DNA from: Tetrahymena thermophila SB210
Taxonomy: Eukaryota; Ciliophora; Oligohymenophorea; Hymenostomatida; Tetrahymenidae
Assembly (NCBI RefSeq): GCF_000189635.1
Contig: NW_002475961.1
Coordinates: 1-64,000, forward strand
DNA: 64,000 nt
Direction: 5' to 3'
Under the pieces are notes generated by a model. The model was not told the DNA's origin. It was given only the letters and a program-made list of their open reading frames with translations, and ran no database searches. Each line of letters opens with the position of its first letter. Positions within the stretch are counted from its first letter, which is position 1. The position numbers and the translations under genes were made by a program. This document shows positions 54,101-64,000 of this stretch, in pieces.

Positions 54101-55788
54101 TGAAATCATTTTATGTTAAACAAAATTTTGTAAAATGTATTTATTGAATTTATGAAATATTCAATGTTTTTTTTAAATAAGCTTTACATTATTTCTAAAA
54201 GATAGAATTTAAAACCTAATATTACACAAGTAACTAGGATGAATAAACTTAATAAATTAAATAAATAAATAAAGTTACAGTCTGATTTGTGAAATAAATT
54301 AGAATTGTGTAAGCCTCCTGAGAGTCGCTTTCATCATAAATATCTTATGGAGCAAATATTTTAGATTTGATATTTTTCAAATCCAAATTTTAATTAAACA
54401 TCGAAATAAAAGAGCCATCCTTAGCATTCAATCTTTAAGTAGCTGTAAATCCAACCACAAAAGTTGACTGCAGTAGAAAAGGAGCAGAATAAACCAACCC
54501 TTTTTAAAATGTAAAATTTTTTTTTCAAAATTTTGAAATAAAAGTACTAATTACTGTTATTAATATAGGCATTTTTATACCATGGCCTGCATCTCGCATC
54601 ATAATTTTCTAAATTTTTTAATCCATTGCATGTTTCTTTTGCTGAATTGGCATAATTTGCTAATCTTTAATATTTTTTATTTAAAAAATATATTTATAAT
54701 AATTAATTGCAAAATATTTTATTTATAAATTTAAATTAATTATTATTGATTTCAAAGTCATTCTTTTATCTAATAATACCAAATTAAATAAAACTTTAAC
54801 ACATAAAAGATTAATTTATTTTTTTTATAAATTAAGGCTATTTGTAAGCTAAATTAAATTCAAGTAAATTGAATACATGAAGGCCACATAAATTTATCTA
54901 AATTATTTTTTTATTTAATCTCTTTATCAAAGTTAAAAATCTGCCAAATTAATAATAAATCTCTACCTTGAAGGAGCAACTGTAATCATAGAATCAGGAA
55001 AGGTATTTGAGTAAAATGAAACACCTACTAAGTCATCTTTTTTGCTTAGGTAAAAGAGCTTAGACAAGAACATAAAATTTGTGCTCTTTTGTAATTAATT
55101 TAACAATCTTCAATTAATTCATTCAAAAATAAATAAATATATTATTACCAATGAAAGCTGAAGTTTCTACTGACTGCTAAGCTTATCAAATTAATATATG
55201 TTAACATCAAACCACTATTCTAGGTAAAGAAAACTCTTTTGTTGCTCAGTATACATGTATTTTGGACATTCTCTTTTGTCATATGATCTCATAGAGCATT
55301 GTATAGGATTAAATTTTCCATTTGCTTTATTTAATTAAATTTGATAAAATAAGTAAAAAAGTTATTTCTACTAATTAAAAGATTGTACTTGTTATTTTTT
55401 TACTTTGGTATTTAATATAAGCTGAATTCAATATGTTAAAACTTTGCGAAATCTAAACAAAATTGTTTTAATAAGCTAAAAATACGATAATAAATCTTAC
55501 TCCATTAAATTGATTTTCAATAATAAGCTTATTTGAGTATACAAAATTATGAATTCTTTACTGTTCTGCTTAAGAGATTAGATCTGTAGATATATCCTTC
55601 CTTTTTTAATGTTAATTTTTAAACATAAAAGGCTGTTAAAAGAATATTTACCACTGAGCCAACACGTATTGCATATAAAAAAATTAAAACATCATAATGC
55701 AGACAATAGCTGAGCCAATAGTAATAAGAATTAAAAAAGCAAATTTAATTGAAAGAGGTATTTTAATCTTTAATATTGATCTTATCAT
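51124..55788 (-). CDS. Cache-like receptor with TPR and vWA-like domains (P1)
   Basis: A multi-exon gene of roughly 1,300 residues. Exon 1 (55652-55788) encodes a membrane segment (IKFAFLILITIGSAIVCIMM), and exon 2 (55501-55600) follows in phase. Short exons form a cysteine-containing ectodomain with YDARCRPWYKNA near 54600, the RPWY signature of double-Cache sensors, then VYHHRYWDPSSQVLKSW. A second membrane segment (LGLVFVWLLFNLLHFTIVLY, about 53560) leads to a long cytoplasmic exon with a Gln/Asn-rich linker. TPR-like helices (YEQIGNQYLKIQKYSEAADSF) and a vWA-like segment (INMWIVIEVD... then LNEDDVVQFIIYDSQ) follow. It is probably a plasma-membrane chemosensor. The vWA-like site lacks a clear DxSxS metal motif. 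Introns between 53800 and 55500 were placed by similarity to P2. Confidence 0.85.
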
Positions 55789-58166
55789 TTATGCTTTTAA
55801 AATGTTCTAAAAATAACATTAATTAATTTAATTAATTACTACTTATAAGCTTCTATTAATGAATTTTTAATTAATTTATGTGTTCAGCTTGGCGATTATA
55901 TTGCAATTAATTTTTTCTTTCTAAATCTCTCATAATTAACAAACATTTTTAAATTTGTTTTTGAAAGTTACTGATTCTTCCTTGAAATGTCTGTCTCAAA
56001 ATAAATAAAATGGTTGCTAATTAATTATAGCAAATAAAGGATATTAATATAACTTAGTATAAATTTATCTTAATATTCAAATTAAAAAAACACTGCTCAA
56101 ATAGAAATTAATATTAAATTATTATTTCATCAATAGAATACTCCATATTTTTACTAAATCCAATAATAAATACGCAAATAATTTTTATAAATATCTATGT
56201 TTACTTTATAATAACTTAAGCAAGCTGCAAATAATAGTAAACTAAAAATTAAAAAAATTTTATTTGGTGAATAAGAAGCTTAACAATGAGCCCTCATCCT
56301 GATTTAAAAAAAACTAAAAAATTTTTTAGATTACTTTTTGGCATAATTATTTAAGTATCAAAAAATATAGTTAGTTACTCAATCCTTTTTATTATTTTTT
56401 TTAATTTATAAAAGCAGTTTAAAAATTTTTTCACTTCAAAAATAATGATTTAATCATACATGATTAATAGATGAAATCAAATGATAATTTAAATAGGAAA
56501 AATTGTTTTAAAAAGGATTTTTTTGTCTAAAAATCTTTAAATGTGATTTTATCAACTTTCAAATATTTTAATATTTGTTTCTTGTTATATAAAATTATAG
56601 GTTACTGTTTTTCTTTAATAATTAATTATGATTATAAAGTCTCTTTACTTTCAAAATAAAGTGTAAAATATGGATTAATTATCTTCCATAAAACACTCAT
56701 TTAAATGTTTCTCCACATATAATACACTTTAAATTTTTTTCTTATTCAAAAAGCAGTTAAAATTTATATTGCCTTATATTTCTTAAAAACAAAGTATATA
56801 ATTTTTATAAAAATGAGTAATAAGTAGAAATAAGTAATTAGAAAAGATTTTTGTTAAATATATAAATATATTTGTTTAATATCATAAAGTTTTTAATTAC
56901 AATCAAATTTTATTCAATTTATAGTACCAAAAAGAATTAATTTAATTGAAATAAATTTTTATTTATTTACTTATTTTTTGTACATGAGTTTTTAATAATA
57001 AATACATTCTCCTAATAATTACTACAAAAGATTACTAACTTTTCACCACTGAATATAAATTCTGTATTTTTATTTGTAAAGTAAAACCAGCTTCCAAAAA
57101 ATTCACCTGAAAATCATACTTTACTTTTTTATTTTTTTTTCATAAAAATGTAAGAACATCTTTTTACAATAATTAACCTGTTTTTTTTGCAATTTTAATT
57201 TACAAAATTATTTCTTTTTTTTATAATTTAAATAACTCAATAAATATTTTACATATATTATAAATTATGCAGAGAAATACTTTTATTACATTTATAAATA
57301 ATTTGTATTGAATTTTAAATCAAAAATATTTGATGGTGAAATATAAACTATTAATCATAAATTATTTAAATTGCAAAAATCCTTTTTTAGAATGACTCAG
57401 TATATATTTATCTTATGGATATAAAGATTCAAAAAAAATTATATTTGTGTTACAGAAATTTTTTTTTATTTAAAAGCTAGAATAATAATTAATGATACTA
57501 AATATTGTACAAATGAAATAGATATGCTTAAGTGAAATAAACAATTAATAATCATGAAGTTTTAAATCAAAGGAAAACCTTTTTTTTTTAAATAACTCAA
57601 ATAAATACATACTTTGCTTTGAATTTTATGATTCGAAAAAAGTTGATGTATCAAAAATTCTGCTAACAAAAATTTTCTGTTTATTTAAAAACCATGATTT
57701 TAATTAATGGTAAATAACATTTAATTTATAAATCTTTAATTTTAGATATTTATGAAAGCAAAAATCAGATAAATTGAAAATATTGTTATTTAATTTTCTA
57801 GCCAAAATTATATTTTATTCATATTTATGCCATCTTTTATAAATCAAAATGTTGTTTTTCAAACATTTTTTTTACATTTTTTAAATATTTTCTTAGTATA
57901 AATTTTATACTGAGTATTTTATTTCTTTCTTGAAGTAAGGGTTTATTTATTTATACTAATTTTATCTTTAACTATTCTTATTTGATTAAAAATCTGTATT
58001 TGAAATCAAAATTTGCATAAATTAGATAAAATTTACAATTAATTTTTAAAACAAAATGTATTTTTTAAAGTCTCATTTTTGTTTGATACAGTTTAATAAA
58101 TAAATAAAGAAATGAATTTATAATATTTTTAATTTATTTTATTTTGTTTATGAATAAATAAAACTA
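55789..58166. other. Intergenic region with decayed channel fragment
   Basis: 2.4 kb between the two paralogous receptor genes. Its only recognisable content is the channel relic at 56697-57110, listed separately; the rest is AT-rich with no sustained frame. Confidence 0.6.
56697..57110 (-). pseudogene. Decayed CNBD channel fragment
   Basis: Two short minus-strand stretches match consecutive parts of the channel C-terminus. At about 57030-57110, SGEFFGSWFYFTNKNTEF follows a CAG acceptor and matches K2 KGDFFGDFSFFTGQTTNL. At about 56697-56770, LLFEQEKNLKCIICGETF matches K2 LLFTQNYSIIHSKCYYC and reaches the first two cysteines of the knuckle before a TGA at 56697-56699, where His and the last Cys should follow. 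Between them the frame is broken. No pore, N-terminus or tail was found nearby. I infer a degenerating copy of the family, more than 10 kb from K4. Confidence 0.7.
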
Positions 58167-61100
58167 TCAAATTAAATAGATTTCATTAACATTATCAGCT
58201 GATTATCTTTATGAGGTTAAGGTGCGTAAAAGATTTTCGATAGAATACATTTCGATATAACGTTCTGATTATTGTAATTAAAATTTTGCTTAATAAGTAG
58301 CTATATTGTTAAGATCTTATTAATCTTTTGATTATTTTGTACAATCATTTTAATGGTAGTTTTCATTAGTGCAATTTTTATTATTTTATAAATCTATTAA
58401 ATTAAGATTAAGAATTTGAGAAATGTTTTACAGAATTTATTTATTTTCAATCAAAATTAAAAAATTTTAAAAGAATTCATTGCAATTATTGCTCATGTGT
58501 ACTCCAAAATTAATAGCAATTCTTTTTTATTTGCTTTAAAATATTTGTTTAGCATAAATGAGATTTTCATCCTGGTTTCTATTTAGAAAATTACAAATAG
58601 TTTCAGCCCATAAAGGTTTTTATTAATCTCCATCTTAATTTTCATTGTTTTCACATTATGAATTCATATTATTTGGGAAAGTTTCTTTTTAAATTTCTTT
58701 ATATATAAAATCTATACAGTAAAGTAATATATTCATAGAGAAAGGTATCCTGTGGCAAATTATTTAAGTGTACTGCCCATATGTATAAATAGAAAAAGTA
58801 TCTTTATCATTTTTTAAAAATTATTCGCCCACTTATTATATGATACTTAATTAACGTTAAATATTATCTATTGAAAATAGATTATTGGTATTAACTAAAA
58901 ACAGTAAATCATAGGAATTTTCATTATATTTCTAAAGTTCTTTGTTCATTTCCAAATAAAATTACTATTCTAGGCTATCTTAATTATTTAAATTGAATTG
59001 ATATTTTTATTCCTCTTTAAGTTATGTTTGTATTTGATTAAGTTTAATTTTTAAATGCTTAGTTTATAATTCAGAAATTAAATTTTATATCAGTAATAAA
59101 ACCTATTTTTAAATAGAGGATTCTAAGTATTTATTTTATTCTAGATATTCTATCAAGATCTTAATAGACTACAATTAGCTCTATTCTCTATCTTGAATTG
59201 ATAATTTTATCTGGAGAAATTATAATTTTCTGCTAAGTGACAAAGTAGAATGCTTTATTTTATTTCTTATTAATTTTCTTTAGGTATTTTTTTCACTATT
59301 TTCAAAAGAACCATTGTGGTTTTCACTAAAAAACATAGGTATTTTCTTAAATGAGAAATGAAAACTCATGTTAGTATCTTATACTTAGCATTTGTTCAAA
59401 TTTATTTCGTTTAATAGTAATTCAACCATGATTTAAGCCTACTAATTTTTTTCTTACAAAAAATATATTTCAGCAATTAAAGTTCTGCATATTTAAATTT
59501 GAAGTTCAGAATAGCTATTATAAGCTAAATTTTAAATTGATATAGAAATATTTAGTAAATTTAATGCTTATTGCAAGATGGACGAGTTTTTATAATCTTA
59601 TTTCCTTTCATATGAGTAAATTAAAGCAACAGCTTGCAATCTCAGCCTTTTAGATAGTTTATACATCAATTTTACACCATTATTTAATTAAATTAATTCC
59701 CCTTAATTGATTTTATTCACAAATTCGCTAAGTGAATTTATATTCATTTCATATAGAGTGTATTAAACTGAAGATTAAAAAAACGAAGCTGCATCTTCAA
59801 ATTGGGATTCTTTTAATTACAAAAGACCTAAATTCATGTAACAAGAACCTGTGGCATTTAAATTATTAATATTTTTAACCCTTTAATTTAGAACTGAATA
59901 ATGGATAATAGAAGACTGATAATTGCCCATTTTTTGATTAAATTAAGCTAGTTTAATAACATTTTCTAATCCTTTAAAAGTGTCAATTATAACTTACATT
60001 TCTTTGAAAATACCTTAAATATCATCTAGTTCCATAACTGTTGATTTGTTGAGCTATGTTGACTCTAAAATAGAAGCATTAGAGCTTTGAGCAGCATTTT
60101 AATGGTTATTTTAAGATATCTTAAAACTCTAAATATTATTTTGGGAAATACTGGCTGCATTTTTTAATATATTGGATTTGGTTGAAATCTCTTAAAGAAT
60201 TCTTTTACTTTTAATCGATTATTACTATATAGTAGATAAGGGGAATTATTGCCGGTCAATCAATATAAAGAACCATAAAACCAAAAATTTAACTTACGTT
60301 AAATTTTTGGTTTTATGGTTCTTTATATTGATTGACCGGCAATAATTCCCCTTATCTACTATATATTACTTATTTAAAATTAAGCGGCTATGTTAAAGTA
60401 CATTTTTAGAGATTTTTAAAATTTTTTACTCTTTCTCTGTTTTTAAGTAGACATTTGAAGAAACTTACTCAGATGTATCAAAAGCAATAGAACCGATATT
60501 TTTTGATAAAAAAGCTGTGCCAATCTAATTATTGATCAAATTTAAGTCAGTTTAATTTAATTTTTGCATTCCATTAAAATTTATTATATTATTTGAAATG
60601 GGAGCTTGCTAAGGGATAGAATTGTTGACTATAGATGCATTTATTTCTTGCTTTGGATTTTAAAAAATTTATGGCTAAGAAATTTACACATTTAGATCTT
60701 TACGACGAAGAAAAACAATTAATTAATTTAGAGGAACATCATGGCTATTGTAAAGAAATACAAAATATCTAATGAGAAAAGTAATAACTATAATAGATGT
60801 TATAACTGTTTCAACAATACTCAGAGTTTTATAATATTTATTAAAATTAAAGTTTGCTTCCTCTATAAGATCTCTAATATCTTTATGAACTCTACCAAGA
60901 AAGAGGTTACTTAAAGCGAAAGAAGTGCTGACTCTTTGCATAGTTAGAGTTTAAGCAATTTTTAAAGGATAGACTAAGCCAAAACTTTATTAATAATTGT
61001 TAAATTTAAGCATAAAAATAATATTTCCAAATAAAAAATAAAAAAAATGCTTATTTACTATTTCTTATTGTCTCGAGAAAAGCTAATATAAAATGGATCT

Positions 61101-62936
61101 ATGTTTTGCTTTTAGTAGATTGAATAGTTTCCATTCTATGAATATTAAATAATATCAGTTAAATTATTGATAAAGTAATCCCGTTCATACAAAAAATATG
61201 TAGATGTTTAGTTGTATTCAATCTAATCCCAAGACTTAAGTTATTAGCTATTTCTATTCCAGTATCGGTGATTAAATATCTATTATTTATTTTCAAGTTT
61301 TGATTTAAAAATTATTTATTTGAAATATTATTTTTTTCTAATTGTGTAAATAATTATTTATTTACTGTCGCATTTATCTTATGAAACATAACTGAATATC
61401 CTTCATAGTCGCTAGTAACGTCATCATTATCTTACCGAGCAAGAATCTTCTCTCTAAAATTTTCTATGCTGATGTTTAATCCCTAAACACAGCTTTGACT
61501 ATTACTGTTCGTAGCCTTGATGAAAGCTGAAGCAACTACTCCAATAAACTATGATGACTATAACAGTAAAGGAACATTAATGTTTATATCTAATATTTTT
61601 TAACAAACAAAATAAATTAAAAAAAATAATTTAATTTTTAATTTTTTAAAAAAAGCTGATCAGCTTAAAGCTAAATATTTGCTTTTAGCTTTTAAATACA
61701 AACAAATTAGCTTTCAAAAAAAAACATTTTTTCATATAATTTTTGTTATTACGATCATTTTTAAGAGCTTCTAAGTACCAATCGCGACATCTAGGATCAA
61801 AAGCCTCTAGAAATTATCCTGGCATGCAAGTTTCATAAGCTGCATTCTCATAGTTTGAAGCCCTATTTATATTGATAGTTAAATATGATTATCAATTGAT
61901 TTAATTATCTACCTAGAAGGTGCTGTAGACATTAGAGAATCTGAATAAGTTTTACTTTAGAAGGTTGTTTCAAATAAATCATTCCCATAAATTTTATAAA
62001 TTATTTTGAAAATAAAATTTTCAACTACTGACTATTATTTAAAAAAAAAAAAGGAGTTATTTACAAAATAATTTGAAGTGAGTTAATTTATGAATTTACT
62101 TTATGCAAAGTGTCCTGCTATTGAGCAGAAAGATTGTTATAATCCTAAATATTTCTATGAAACCACTAATCTAAAAATAATGGATTTTTTTAAAATAGTG
62201 TGTAAGCAGCATTTTAACAGAGTTATTAATGATAGCTTCTCATAGAGCAAAATACTGGACTGTATTTAGGATGTACTAAATAAAATGTACAAAAAAAAGA
62301 AAATAAAACTAGGATTTTATTATTATTATTATTAATGAGAATTGATTTACTTATTATTATATCTTAATCAACTTTTAATTTGATAGACTTGCTTAGTCTC
62401 ATAATAAAAGCTATCTATTTGATAATAAAAGTATATTAATTAGTTTAGATTTAATTTAATTTGATATAATTAGATTGATTGATTGATGCTCACAAACAAA
62501 CCTTATTTAGTAGTGTTAACTAAAAAAACAAAAATAACCAAAACTTTCAAACTAAGATAATAGTTATGCGCTTACATTATTTAACTAGCTTTCGGCAATG
62601 ACTTTATTAGGATACACAAAATTATGAAGTCTTTACTTTTCCATTTATTCAATCCATTAATTAGTGAAGACTTTCCTTTATTTTATTTTAAGTTTTAGAA
62701 AAATATATTTTTAGAAGGCTAATAATGATAGTGATGATTATCTCAATTTTAGATGATGAATGGCAATGATAAAATTAATAAAATGTAAATAATTATAAAA
62801 TTAAGCGCTAAATATATTACCAACTTTCAAAGGTATCTATAAAATAAAAATACTGCAGAACTATCATCCCTACAAATCCAACTATAATAGGGATAGAAAT
62901 TGTAGAGACGAACTTCAGCGACAGTGGATACTACAT
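58167..62936 (-). CDS. Cache-like receptor with TPR and vWA-like domains (P2)
   Basis: Paralog of P1 with the same exon order. The start ATG (62934-62936) gives MQYPLSLKFVSTISIPIIVG, a membrane segment aligning with P1 exon 1. The ectodomain has FDPRCRDWYLEA near 61780 and IFNHRYWNRNSQQLKSWDQI, matching P1. TM2 (IVETVITSIIVITFLIRYF) lies at about 60790-60850. The cytoplasmic part has TPR-like repeats (CYMNLGLLQLKESQFEDAASF) and a vWA-like stretch (YDLLFLVNTNNLFSIDN), ending HLTSQ-like polar residues before TGA 58167. A 140-bp palindrome sits at 60226-60365 within this gene; the frame stays open through it, or it may end an intron. An additional upstream exon is possible because P1 begins with eight more residues. 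Confidence 0.83.
60226..60365. repeat. Perfect 68-bp inverted repeat with TTAC loop
   Basis: The left arm 60226-60293 is the exact reverse complement of the right arm 60298-60365, separated by TTAC (60294-60297). TTAC also flanks both ends directly (60222-60225 and 60366-60369), like a 4-bp target-site duplication. It includes GC-rich blocks such as GGGAATTATTGCCGGTC that are unlike the surrounding coding sequence. It may be a foldback or MITE-type insertion, a remnant of an internally eliminated element, or an assembly or cloning foldback artefact. Confidence 0.9.
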
Positions 62937-64000
62937 TTATTTTATTAATTATTTTTGTAATCTAAATTAATCAAAAAATCAATTAATAATATAAAGGTCC
63001 TTAATTAAGAGATTGACTGATTGATTGAGTTGATTAAGAAATATCTTAAAATCTGTGATAAAAATCTTAAAAAAAGCATTTATTTTTAATTCATACTAAT
63101 CGTTTAATTAGATTTTTTTAGATAAATAGTTAGATAGTTAATTAGTTAGTGGGATAATTAAAAAACTTAGATAAAATTTAATTTATGTACAAATATTACT
63201 TACTGATTTTAAAGTAAGTTATAACGAATCCTGCAAAAAAGTTTTTCTATTGTTTTTAATCTTACTTTAAATTAGATAGACATGTATTCATTATTTGGAA
63301 AATATTTACTTTGTTGAGTTATTAATTACTTTTTATTTTTTTAATTAATTCTGATCAAGATTACATAAATATGATTGATAATATAAATATTACCAAGTCA
63401 TTTAAAAAAACCAAGTACAATGTAAATTAAATTAATATTTTCTTGTAAAGTATAAGATTTTTTTTCAAATTTTTGTTATAAAATTAGTTCATTTATTTTC
63501 CATTTCTATAAAAGAAGTTTATTTTTATTATAATTAAGGTATTCCAAATAAAAATAAAATCTATGTACGCAAATTAATTCAAACCTAAAAGAATTATCAG
63601 CTAAGATTTCACTTAAATATTTATATTTTAATCTTCTTATTTTTTTATTTAACAAAAAAATATTAAGATTGACATCGACCCTAGCTATAAAATTCACATA
63701 GATCACTTTTTTAAAATTCAAATTATTCTATTTATTATTTACCACATATATATTAATTTAGTTTAACCTTAATACCTAATATTATTAAATAAATAAATAA
63801 AATATTTAGCGAATCGATTATTCCAATTTGGTAAAATAATACTGTTTATTTTTTTTTGAAAATTGAGAATTTTGTTTTTATTTTTATTATATTTTTTAAT
63901 TTAATCATGAAAAATATATTTTTATTTAACATTTTACTTTAAAACAAAAAAAACATAAAAAGTAAATACAGGTATTGAGGATGGATGATGAAAATCAAAA
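62937..64000. other. Intergenic region at the window end
   Basis: AT-rich DNA upstream of P2. A minus-strand ATG near 63280 could be an extra 5' exon of P2 but has no support. The last 25 bases contain tandem ATGs on the + strand (GGATGGATGATGAAAATC) that could begin a gene beyond the window. Nothing else is visible. Confidence 0.5.

Overview
The window is the end of a ciliate macronuclear chromosome, most likely a Tetrahymena species. It opens with about 16 C4A2 telomere repeats (1-99). Every long reading frame uses TAA and TAG as glutamine and TGA as the only stop. Introns are AT-rich with GTA...AG ends, and intergenic DNA is extremely AT-rich. Frame-by-frame reading under this code turns a set of apparently short ORFs into 13 intact genes plus one decayed fragment; only 3 of the genes are on the + strand.

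Layout from the telomere inward. 770-3150 (+): coiled-coil protein. 4054-5486 (-): Gln/Asn-rich protein of unknown function. 5904-10300 (-): large EF-hand-like/WD40 protein resembling WDR49/EFCAB8. 11241-16583 (-): cyclic-nucleotide-binding-domain (CNBD) K+ channel K1. 18351-24908 (-): 2,127-residue NACHT-WD40 (STAND ATPase) protein. 27158-31384 and 32416-36915 (-): close tandem paralogous channels K2 and K3. 38080-40205 (+): NRAMP metal transporter. 41097-46317 (-): divergent channel K4. 48264-48619 (+): 84-residue twin-CX9C mitochondrial protein. 49116-50096 (-): F-box protein with an FBXO31-like motif. 51124-55788 and 58167-62936 (-): two paralogous membrane receptors (Cache-like ectodomain, cytoplasmic TPR, vWA-like domain), with a decayed channel fragment (56697-57110) between them.

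The dominant theme is a subtelomeric cluster of one ciliate-type K+ channel family. Each member has six membrane segments, a TVGYGD filter, a CNBD, then a zinc-knuckle-like C-X2-C-X3/4-H-X4-C motif, then a long Gln/Asn-rich tail carrying a conserved PHNN-containing block. The knuckle and tail block are the best candidates for something not well described. The NACHT-WD40 protein and the paired Cache/TPR/vWA receptors add a signalling flavour, but nothing in the sequence links them to the channels functionally. Two tandem intergenic duplications and a 68-bp-arm palindrome inside the second receptor gene are the main structural oddities.

Limits: gene models were spliced by eye from phase and splice dinucleotides. 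Summed exon lengths are divisible by three for the coiled-coil gene, the Gln/Asn-rich gene, the WD40 gene, NACHT-WD40, K2, K3, K4, NRAMP and the CX9C gene, and for the single-exon F-box gene. The 5' end of the WD40 gene, the exon link inside K1 (about 13350-13970) and some receptor exons remain uncertain. No tRNA, rRNA, CRISPR or intact transposon was recognised.
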